Of a stretch of DNA of 64,000 bases, positions 38,348 to 45,490 are shown in pieces. This DNA comes from an uncultured Alphaproteobacteria bacterium (GTDB lineage Bacteria > Pseudomonadota > Alphaproteobacteria > Methylaequorales > Methylaequoraceae): NCBI GenBank assembly GCA_902547955.1, contig CACCPY010000001.1, positions 62,001 through 126,000 of the forward strand. The letters run 5' to 3'. The notes beneath the pieces were generated by a model that was not told where the DNA came from, did not search any database, and worked only from the letters and a program-made list of their open reading frames with translations. Position numbers and translations under genes: made by a program. Within the stretch, counting starts at the first letter, position 1. Every line of letters starts with the position of its first letter.

Positions 38348-39325
38348 ATGAATAAAAAAATAGCTGTAATAGGTGCCGGTTTGGCAGGAATCACTTTTGC
38401 CTGCATAATGAAAGATAAATTTAATGTAAAAATCTTTGAAAAATCACGTGGAGTTGGTGGAAGAATGTCAACCAGAAAAGAATCTCCTTTTATTTTTGAT
38501 CATGGAGCTCAATTTTTCAAAATTAAAACAACTGAATGTAAAAAATTTTTCTCACAATTGTTTACACAGGAAATTATTCGACCTTGGAGTTTTAGACTTG
38601 CATATTTTGAAGGAAATCATTTAAGAAAAATTAAAATAATCAAAAATGCTGATAAATTTTATGTTGGTGTTCCAAACATGGATTCCATTTTAAAATATAT
38701 CTCTAGAGATTGTAATTTGATTTTAGATACAAAAATTGAAAGAATTAAACGGAAAAATGATAAATGGGAACTTTATGACCAATATAAAAAACCTCACGGA
38801 ATGTATGATTGGATTATATTAAGTCTTCCTGCTGAGCAATCTCTTGATCTAATTTCAGAAAAAACTTCCTTTTATCCAAATGTAAAAAAAATCAAAATGA
38901 AAGGGTGCTATTCTTTGATGGTTGGAATGGATAAATCATTGCAATTAGATTTTGATGCAGCATTTATCGAAAACAAAGATATTGCATGGTTAGCTCTAAA
39001 TAACTCAAAACCGTCTAGGATGAGAAATCATTGTTTGGTAATTAACTCTTCATACAAGTACGCTTCTAAAAATATCAACACTCCAAAAGATAAAGTTTTA
39101 GAACATTTGTTAAATATATCTAGTAACTTAATAAATTATGATTTATTTAAATCATCTATGATAAAAATTCATCAATGGAGGCATGTCGAAGCTGAATGTT
39201 CTCCAAAAGAAAATTATTTTATTGATCATGATAATAAAATTGCCGTTTGCGGTGATTGGTTAATTAATAGCAGAGTCGAAGGTGCATTCTTAAGTGCGAA
39301 CGAACTCTCCAAAGAGATTGCTTAA
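38348..39325 (+). CDS. FAD-dependent amine oxidase/renalase-like protein (cassette 3 cargo)
   Basis: 325-residue flavoprotein with the FAD-binding GxGxxG at KIAVIGAGLAGITFA, the acidic FEKSRGVGGRMSTR segment, FDHGAQFF and a C-terminal FAD segment IAVCGDWLINSRVEGAFLS. This layout matches renalase-like NAD(P)/FAD oxidoreductases found in many bacteria. The substrate is unknown. It is the only gene between repeats 2 and 3. Confidence 0.85.
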   Translation: MNKKIAVIGAGLAGITFACIMKDKFNVKIFEKSRGVGGRMSTRKESPFIFDHGAQFFKIKTTECKKFFSQLFTQEIIRPWSFRLAYFEGNHLRKIKIIKNADKFYVGVPNMDSILKYISRDCNLILDTKIERIKRKNDKWELYDQYKKPHGMYDWIILSLPAEQSLDLISEKTSFYPNVKKIKMKGCYSLMVGMDKSLQLDFDAAFIENKDIAWLALNNSKPSRMRNHCLVINSSYKYASKNINTPKDKVLEHLLNISSNLINYDLFKSSMIKIHQWRHVEAECSPKENYFIDHDNKIAVCGDWLINSRVEGAFLSANELSKEIA

Positions 39326-39501
39326 TATTTTTTTAATCTAATAGACATTTCAATTTTTATAGGGATTAAAAAACTTACTCAGAATAGGTGTAAAAATAAT
39401 AGAAAATATTGATGAGAATATAATTATCGGGATATTCTTAGAAATTTTGAAAAAAAAGTTTGAGAGAAAAAACAATTTTCAAATCAACTACTTACAATCA
39501 A

Positions 39502-39566
39502 ACGCAACTGATTCAAAATCCGTTGAACTTTGGTTCATGTCCGTTGGAGTCGGACTAGGGGAACCA
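39502..39566 (+). repeat. tRNA-Leu 3'-end direct repeat 3
   Basis: The 57-base core (39510-39566) has 3 mismatches to the tRNA, in the variable arm, T loop and last acceptor base. The upstream block AAATCAACTACTTACAATCA is the same as before repeat 1, and ATTCTTAGAAATTTTGAAAA lies about 65 bases further up. Confidence 0.92.
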
Positions 39567-39588
39567 ACTATCTAAAAAAAATATAGGT

Positions 39589-40332
39589 TTAAATATCCTG
39601 ACAAATCTTCCATTTTAAAGGGTTGCCTTGATTGAAATAACAAATACTTTGATCATATTTGTCATCATTTTTTTCAGTTATTGATTTATAAAGTACGATA
39701 TTACCTGCCACTGTTCTTCTCTCACCATCACATAAAAAAGGGTAGACCATATGGTTAAGCCAATTTGGAAAAATCAAAAAATGTCCAACTTTTGGTACAT
39801 AAACTTTTGAATTAAGAGGTTTAAAATCAAAGAAGTTTCCAGAACTGTTTCCAACAAATGTAGTACATCCATTATATTGTCCTGATACTGAATACCAATT
39901 ACTTGCTCTTGTATTTCTCATTTTTTCGGGAACTTTTGTCCAAAAAATAAATGACAGTCCAGTTTCTCCGGTTGCATGACAGTGCATTGGATTATAATCG
40001 CCAGAAAATTGATGAACCGACCACAAACCAGTACATTTTGCTCCTGTATATATATTTTTAAAGCCAGCCTTAGTGAAAAACTCAGAAGTATATTTTTCTG
40101 CCATAATCTCTCCAAGTTTATGAACTTGATCAAAAATTTTTATCTTTCTATTTAAGATGAGTTGCTCACCCTTTTTTATTTGTCCAACTAATGTATCGGA
40201 TGCAGAGGTTTTATTTTTATTCAAACGTAACTCATCTATTTTTTTATTAAGGGCGTCAATAAAAATTTTATCAATATTAGACTCCATTATAATGAAATCG
40301 GCACAAGATGCAGTTTTTGGATTTGTATACAC
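39589..40332 (-). CDS. Putative 2-oxoglutarate/Fe(II) oxygenase (cassette 4 cargo)
   Basis: 247-residue protein resembling the 2OG-FeII_Oxy_5 group. The first iron-ligand region reads NPMHCHATGETGLSFIFW (about 117-134). The distal His and 2-oxoglutarate-binding Arg fit FLIFPNWLNHMVYPF and GERRTVAGNIVLY (about 185-220). The group includes hydroxylases of unknown target, common in marine bacteria and phages. ATG 40287 is an alternative start. It is the only gene between repeats 3 and 4, and is on the minus strand. Confidence 0.72.
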   Translation of the reverse strand: MYTNPKTASCADFIIMESNIDKIFIDALNKKIDELRLNKNKTSASDTLVGQIKKGEQLILNRKIKIFDQVHKLGEIMAEKYTSEFFTKAGFKNIYTGAKCTGLWSVHQFSGDYNPMHCHATGETGLSFIFWTKVPEKMRNTRASNWYSVSGQYNGCTTFVGNSSGNFFDFKPLNSKVYVPKVGHFLIFPNWLNHMVYPFLCDGERRTVAGNIVLYKSITEKNDDKYDQSICYFNQGNPLKWKICQDI

Positions 40333-40428
40333 ATAACAACATTTGCAACTCTCATACCATTTCTAAGGTGATTACTTTAACATTGATACAAACAATAAAA
40401 GTCAGTTTAATAAAGTGCCATAGAACCA

Positions 40429-40493
40429 ACACAATGGATTCAAAATCCGGTGAACCCCGGTTCATATCCGTTCGAGTCAGATTAGAGGCATCA
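40429..40493 (+). repeat. tRNA-Leu 3'-end direct repeat 4
   Basis: The 57-base core has 9 mismatches to the tRNA, mostly transitions, plus CCGG for CCGT in the anticodon stem. It keeps GGATTC like the tRNA instead of TGATTC, so it may descend from a different element. The block at 40355-40395 (ACCATTTCTAAGGTGATTAC) resembles one at about 36880. Confidence 0.88.
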
Positions 40494-40569
40494 TTTTAAG
40501 GTTTTCATAAATAAAGAATTTAACATAAGTTTTATTGTAGTTTCACAATTCCTTTTGTAAGCTTAGATT

Positions 40570-41355
40570 ATGGTAAAGACATATTCAGCAATTCCAGGAA
40601 TGCGTGAGTACAGGGATTTTGTAAATCTATGTTTAAATAATGAAGAGTTTTTTAAAAAATTTAAACAAAATAATATTTATAAGCATATTTTAGAACACGT
40701 ATCTCAAGAAATTGGTTCTGAATATTTAAAAATAATCAAAAAACAAACGCCTTCCATAATAAAAAAAATTGATAAAGTAAAAATTAATGATTTAGTAGGT
40801 GGTTCAAACTTAGTTGATTACAAAGATGTTGGATATATAAGTCCTTCTTCTTTGAGATATGCAAAAGTTTTATCTGACATATTAGTGTTATTTAGGAAAA
40901 AAAAATTTAAAAAAATTGCTGAAATTGGTACTGGATATGGCGGGCAATTTTTGATTTTAGATCAATTTTTAGATTTCTCAGATTACTATTTTTTTGATTT
41001 AAAAGAAGTGCTACTTTTTTGTGAGAAATATCTTGATAATTATTTAATAAGAAACTCTTTTAAAACTTTACATATAAATAATTATAACGGGGAAGAAAAA
41101 TTTGATTTGGTAATCAGCAACTATGCCTTTTCGGAATTACCTAGCGAGCTTCAACGAATATATTTAAGAAAAGTTATAAAACTATCAAAAAGGGGATATT
41201 TAACCATGAATTCCGGCAAGAAAAATTCTATTTTCCAAGGTGATTATTTATCTCTAGATCAAATTAAAAAGGAGATACCTTTTATAAAGATTAATAATGA
41301 AACCCCTAAAGATTTTGTTCATCAAGGAAACTATGTTATCAGTTGGGAAAAATAA
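40570..41355 (+). CDS. Putative sugar O-methyltransferase (cassette 5 cargo)
   Basis: 261-residue SAM methyltransferase. An N-terminal helical part (about 1-110) with VGYISPSSLRYAKVLSDIL precedes the catalytic domain KIAEIGTGYGGQFLILDQFL (about 117-136, motif I). YYFFDLKEVL and FDLVISNYAFSELP follow. The pattern fits the family annotated as putative sugar O-methyltransferase in polysaccharide loci. It is the only gene between repeats 4 and 5. Confidence 0.75.
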   Translation: MVKTYSAIPGMREYRDFVNLCLNNEEFFKKFKQNNIYKHILEHVSQEIGSEYLKIIKKQTPSIIKKIDKVKINDLVGGSNLVDYKDVGYISPSSLRYAKVLSDILVLFRKKKFKKIAEIGTGYGGQFLILDQFLDFSDYYFFDLKEVLLFCEKYLDNYLIRNSFKTLHINNYNGEEKFDLVISNYAFSELPSELQRIYLRKVIKLSKRGYLTMNSGKKNSIFQGDYLSLDQIKKEIPFIKINNETPKDFVHQGNYVISWEK

Positions 41356-41459
41356 TTTAATAACCTAAATATTTGAAATTGAAAAAGTATGAGAGTCAAT
41401 CTGAAAAAAAATATTGATTTCATTTTAGAAACTCAATGAAGTCAAAGGTTTTAAACCCA

Positions 41460-41524
41460 ACGCAACTGATTCAAAATTTGTTGAACTTAGATTTATGTCT
41501 TTTCAAGTCGGACTAAGGGTACCA
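41460..41524 (+). repeat. tRNA-Leu 3'-end direct repeat 5
   Basis: The core (41468-41524) has 9 mismatches, nearly all C-to-T or G-to-A, as in an undefended decaying copy. The upstream block (TCATTTTAGAAACTCAATGA, GGTTTTAAACCCAACGC) is the same type as before repeat 2. Confidence 0.88.
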
Positions 41525-41628
41525 TTAACCTAAAAAAATAAAAATATTACTAATTAACAAATTTTTTCTTATGTTTTTATATTAAACATTTTAAAACTCG
41601 TTAAAATCAGTATTAGAGATGCACTACG

Positions 41629-42039
41629 ATGAAAATTATTAAGGACAAGTCAGAATTAAAACTACCTAGTAATAAAAAATTCGGTTTTTTTTTTAGTGTA
41701 ATTTTTTTACTTATATCTTCTTATTATTTATATTTGAACGAAATAATTATCGCACTAATTTTAGGCTTTATTTCTGTTTTATTCTTCTTTGTTTCACTTC
41801 TCAAAGCAGGATTACTTCTTCCCTTTAATATTGTTTGGATGAAGTTCGGTATTTTACTAGGTAAACTTATAAGTCCCATAGTTCTTGGTACTATATTTTT
41901 CTTTATGTTCACACCTGTTGCTGTTATTATGCGCCTTGTCGGCAGAGATGAATTGCGTTTGCGTCTTAATTTTCAAGATAGTTATTGGATCAAGCGTAAG
42001 TCTTCGATAAATAAAGCTTCTTTTAAACGTCAATTTTGA
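41629..42039 (+). CDS. SxtJ-family membrane protein
   Basis: 136-residue membrane protein with three or four hydrophobic segments (about 18-33, 38-60, 68-85, 88-105) and the C-terminal MRLVGRDELRLRLNFQDSYW stretch that marks this family. Genes of this type sit beside a DUF5989 protein and a NodU/CmcH carbamoyltransferase, exactly as here; the function is unknown. Arginine is coded mainly by CGT/CGC near the C-terminus, unlike the AGA preference around it, which hints at transfer from another genome. Name by family and context. Confidence 0.78.
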   Translation: MKIIKDKSELKLPSNKKFGFFFSVIFLLISSYYLYLNEIIIALILGFISVLFFFVSLLKAGLLLPFNIVWMKFGILLGKLISPIVLGTIFFFMFTPVAVIMRLVGRDELRLRLNFQDSYWIKRKSSINKASFKRQF

Positions 42040-42049
42040 TTAAGGGAAT

Positions 42050-42202
42050 ATGATTGATTTACTAAAAGAATTATTTACTTTTCTCAAAGTTCGTAAAAAA
42101 CTTTGGTTAGCACCGATTATTTTGGTAATGATAATTTTGGGCGGACTACTTATAATGGCTCAAGGCTCAGTTATTGCGCCATTTATTTACACATTATTTT
42201 AA
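42050..42202 (+). CDS. DUF5989 small membrane protein
   Basis: 50-residue protein MIDLLKELFTFLKVRKKLWL followed by one strong TM helix (about 20-36) and a short tail. It starts 10 bases after the SxtJ-like gene with AAGGGA ahead of the ATG and ends 13 bases before the carbamoyltransferase. The N-terminal ELFTFLKVRKKLWLAP and the position between SxtJ and carbamoyltransferase genes identify DUF5989. Its role is unknown, perhaps membrane docking of the enzyme. Confidence 0.8.
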   Translation: MIDLLKELFTFLKVRKKLWLAPIILVMIILGGLLIMAQGSVIAPFIYTLF

Positions 42203-42215
42203 AGGAAATATTCGA

Positions 42216-44054
42216 ATGAACATTTTGGGCATATCGGCCTATTATCATGATAGTGCTGCTTGTTTATTAAAAAATGGAGAAATTATAGCAGCTGCACAAG
42301 AGGAAAGATTTACAAGGAAAAAACATGATTCAAATTTTCCTACTCACGCTATCAATTACTGTCTCAAAGAAGCACAAATAGTTGCTAGTGAAATCGATAA
42401 TGTCGTTTTTTATGAAAAACCTTTTGTTAAATTTGAAAGATTGCTTGAAACGTATTTAGCTTTTGCCCCTAGAGGATTTTTAAGTTTTATTAAAGCTATG
42501 CCATTATGGGTAAAATACAAACTTTTTCAAAAATCTTTGATTATTAAGGAACTTCAAAACACATTATCCCCAAAAGTAAATTGGAAAGATCGCTTACTTT
42601 TTTCTGAACATCACTTATCACACGCAGCTAGTGCTTTTTATCCATCTCCTTTTAAAAGAGCAGCTGTTCTCACACTCGATGGTGTTGGCGAGTGGACCAC
42701 AACTTCTTTAGCGGTTGGTAAAGATAGAGATTTAAAGGTTATTAAGGAGATCCATTTTCCTCATTCACTTGGTCTTCTTTATTCAGCTTTTACTTATTAC
42801 ACTGGGTTTAAAGTAAATTCTGGGGAATACAAAGTCATGGGTTTAGCTCCCTACGGTAAGCCAAAATATACAAAATTAATTAAAGAAAAACTAATTACAA
42901 TTGCCAGTGATGGAAGCTTTAAGATGGATATGAGTTATTTTAATTTTGCAACTGGTTTAACTATGACAAATAATAAATTCAATAAATTATTTGGAGGCCC
43001 CCCAAGATTACCAGAGACCAAATTGACACAACGAGATATGGATTTGGCTGCTTCTATTCAAAAAGTTACTGAAGACATTATCTTAAGGATTGCAAAAAAT
43101 ATAGCTAGAGAAACTGGGGAACGTAATTTGTGTTTGGCGGGAGGTGTTGCTTTAAACTGTGTTGCAAATGGGATTCTTCTTAGAGAAAAAATATTTGAAA
43201 ATATTTGGATACAACCAGCAGCAGGTGATGCAGGTGGAGCATTGGGTGCAGCATTAACTGTATGGCACATGAATCAAAATGGAGAAAGAAATTTAAAAAA
43301 AAACCCAGATTCAATGAAGGGTTCATATCTTGGGCCAGAGTTCTCCGATAGTGAAATAAAAAATCAACTTAAATCGTGTGGAGCTGTTTTTAAAAAATTT
43401 AAAAAAGATGATTTGATTGATAGTGTTGTATCCGCTCTTGTAAAAAAAAAAGCGGTCGGATGGATGCAGGGCCGTATGGAATTTGGTCCCAGAGCTTTAG
43501 GTGCTAGAAGTATTATTGCTGATCCGAGACATTCAGAAATGCAAAGGCAACTTAATTTAAAAGTCAAGTATCGCGAAAGTTTTCGACCTTTTGCACCTAG
43601 TGTTCTTAGCGAGCATGTATCAGAGTGGTTTGAACTTGACGAAAATAGTCCTTACATGCTTATAGTTGCTGGCGTTAAAAAACAAAAGCTTCGCAAAATG
43701 ACAACGAGAGAGGAAAATTTATTTGGTATAGAAAAACTAAATATAAAACGTTCAAGTATACCTGCTATTACACACGTGGATTATTCTGCACGCATTCAAA
43801 CTGTTCATAAAAATTTAAATCCTTTTTTTCATGCTTTGATTTCTGGGTTCAAAGAAAAAACAGGATGTCCTTTAATTATTAATACTTCATTCAACATACG
43901 TGGCGAGCCAATTGTTTGTTCACCAAAAGACGCTTTTAAATGTTTTATGGGGACAAATCTTGACTTATTAGCTATTGGAACATACTTGTTGTTTAAAGAA
44001 GATCAACATGAATATTTGAAAGAAAACTATAGAGACAAATACACACTAGACTAA
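42216..44054 (+). CDS. NodU/CmcH-family carbamoyltransferase
   Basis: O-carbamoyltransferase that probably moves a carbamoyl group from carbamoyl phosphate to a sugar hydroxyl. From ATG 42216 (AAAGGA at usual distance) it is 612 residues. The N-terminal ASKHA-fold domain has ISAYYHDSAACLL, EERFTRKKHDS and LTLDGVGEW. The C-terminal YrdC-like domain has GWMQGRMEFGPRALGARSII and NTSFNIRGEPIVCSP. An in-frame ATG at 42174 overlaps DUF5989 and is unlikely. Mixed CGN/AGA arginine use also suggests foreign origin. The acceptor is unknown. Confidence 0.9.
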   Translation: MNILGISAYYHDSAACLLKNGEIIAAAQEERFTRKKHDSNFPTHAINYCLKEAQIVASEIDNVVFYEKPFVKFERLLETYLAFAPRGFLSFIKAMPLWVKYKLFQKSLIIKELQNTLSPKVNWKDRLLFSEHHLSHAASAFYPSPFKRAAVLTLDGVGEWTTTSLAVGKDRDLKVIKEIHFPHSLGLLYSAFTYYTGFKVNSGEYKVMGLAPYGKPKYTKLIKEKLITIASDGSFKMDMSYFNFATGLTMTNNKFNKLFGGPPRLPETKLTQRDMDLAASIQKVTEDIILRIAKNIARETGERNLCLAGGVALNCVANGILLREKIFENIWIQPAAGDAGGALGAALTVWHMNQNGERNLKKNPDSMKGSYLGPEFSDSEIKNQLKSCGAVFKKFKKDDLIDSVVSALVKKKAVGWMQGRMEFGPRALGARSIIADPRHSEMQRQLNLKVKYRESFRPFAPSVLSEHVSEWFELDENSPYMLIVAGVKKQKLRKMTTREENLFGIEKLNIKRSSIPAITHVDYSARIQTVHKNLNPFFHALISGFKEKTGCPLIINTSFNIRGEPIVCSPKDAFKCFMGTNLDLLAIGTYLLFKEDQHEYLKENYRDKYTLD

Positions 44055-44233
44055 TCTCCACTTAAATTCAGAATTCAGTTTTTTTCAAAAGATTCTTTTC
44101 TGAGATATTTTTCTATCGCTAATCTAACTATCCTCAAAAAGTAAATTTTTGAAAACTGTCCTCAAAAAAATAACACCATCGACAAAAAAAACCTTCGATT
44201 AACCAATTTAAAAAGAATGTGATAAATTATGTT

Positions 44234-45337
44234 ATGTCTTATAAAAAAATCGTACTAATAAATTTTATTATATTTTTTATAATCCTTATTTTTCTTGAAA
44301 CTGCCATCTTTTTTTACAGAACAATAAATGAAAAAACAAATCTCGGATATATCAAAACAGGTGAATTATTTAAAAAAATAGACGATGACTGCGAAAGAAT
44401 GAAAAGTCATCCAATTTTAGGGCATATTCACGATCATAGACAAAATTGTAAAATTATCGATGCACAGATCTTGGATAATTTGGTGGTATATAATTATAAA
44501 AATCCAAATGCTAAGATTATAATAACACTTGGAGGATCAACATCAGACGGTTTTTATAAAAACTTTAGTGCTGGAAAAACTTATCCATATTACCTCAATA
44601 AACTTTGTCAAAAAGAGGGTAAATGCAGAGTCATCAATGCAGGTACAGGTGGTTATGGAACCTCTAAAGAACTTTTAAAACTTTTAACTGAAATCGCTCC
44701 ATTAAATTTAAATATCAGCCATATTATTTCTTTAAATGGAATTAATGACATAAGAAATTACTCTAATTCAAATTTACTAGAATCTTTAAAAACACCCTAT
44801 CTTGACAGTAATCAGATTCACATGTTAAAGAATCAAAAATGGGTTATTAAAAATAAAAAACCTTTTTATTTATTTCCAAATATTTTTAGTATATTTTTTG
44901 ACCTTGAATTGAATTTGCCTCAAAAAAAAATTGTTGATTATAATTTTCCTGAACAAAATTTGAGATTTAATGATAATACAGATATTTGGAAATTTAATGT
45001 TGGGATTATGAATGCAATTGCAAAGATTTTGAATGCAGAGTACATCGTTTTTTTACAACCAACCATTGGGCTTGAAGGAGTACAATCAGAGTTTATGAAT
45101 ATTATAGGGAAAGATAGCGAGATAGTTCAAAACACTCTTAAAGATGAGAGTTATATAAAAAATTTAAGAGAAACGTATAAAAAGTTGAAAGAACATTGCG
45201 AAAATTTTTCTTTTTGCTTAGACATTTCAGATACTGCACCCCCTTCTTCAAAAAATGTTTACAGTAATGCAAGACATCATAATCAAAAAGGAAATAAAAT
45301 TATTGCATCAGAAATTTTTGAGAAGTTAAAATTCTAA
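44234..45337 (+). CDS. Membrane-anchored SGNH/GDSL hydrolase-like protein
   Basis: About 367 residues from ATG 44234 (an in-frame GTG lies at 44219). An N-terminal TM helix (about 5-27) anchors an SGNH fold: block I ITLGGSTSDGFYK with Ser, block II-like INAGTGGYGTS, block III SLNGINDIRN with Asn, and a C-terminal block with His in NARHHNQKGNKI. Such proteins often add or remove acetyl groups on glycans. It is last in the cassette with the carbamoyltransferase, 68 bases before repeat 6. Confidence 0.75.
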   Translation: MSYKKIVLINFIIFFIILIFLETAIFFYRTINEKTNLGYIKTGELFKKIDDDCERMKSHPILGHIHDHRQNCKIIDAQILDNLVVYNYKNPNAKIIITLGGSTSDGFYKNFSAGKTYPYYLNKLCQKEGKCRVINAGTGGYGTSKELLKLLTEIAPLNLNISHIISLNGINDIRNYSNSNLLESLKTPYLDSNQIHMLKNQKWVIKNKKPFYLFPNIFSIFFDLELNLPQKKIVDYNFPEQNLRFNDNTDIWKFNVGIMNAIAKILNAEYIVFLQPTIGLEGVQSEFMNIIGKDSEIVQNTLKDESYIKNLRETYKKLKEHCENFSFCLDISDTAPPSSKNVYSNARHHNQKGNKIIASEIFEKLKF

Positions 45338-45404
45338 AATTATTTAAAATATTAAATATTAACACAACCATTTTACTTTATTTTAATAATGGACTTTAGA
45401 CCTT

Positions 45405-45465
45405 ACGAAATTGATACAAAACAAGTTGAACTTCAGTTCATATTTGCTCGAGTTGGATGTTTATA
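45405..45465 (+). repeat. tRNA-Leu 3'-end direct repeat 6 (heavily decayed)
   Basis: ACGAAATTGATACAAAA, then AAGTTGAACTTCAGTTCAT and CTCGAGTTGGA keep the order and spacing of the tRNA-Leu 3' part, but the CCA end is lost. The preceding block (ACCATTTTACTTT, ATGGACTTTAGACC) resembles that before repeats 2 and 5, which supports homology despite the low identity. It marks the far edge of the repeat ladder. Confidence 0.7.
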
Positions 45466-45490
45466 AAATTACACTAGATTTCTTTTTTTC

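Noticed and set aside
37000-45465. The tRNA-Leu repeats as extra tRNA-Leu genes
   Set aside because: All lack the 5' acceptor strand and D arm; only the anticodon-loop to CCA part is present, so they cannot fold as tRNA.
35831-45490. CRISPR array or integron attC sites as explanation of the repeats
   Set aside because: Intervals are 0.9-3.9 kb and hold whole genes; the repeat is a tRNA 3' end, not a short palindromic repeat or an attC hairpin, and no cas or intI gene is present.
35831-45490. Insertion sequence or prophage in the island
   Set aside because: No transposase, integrase, capsid or terminase gene and no terminal inverted repeats around the genes.
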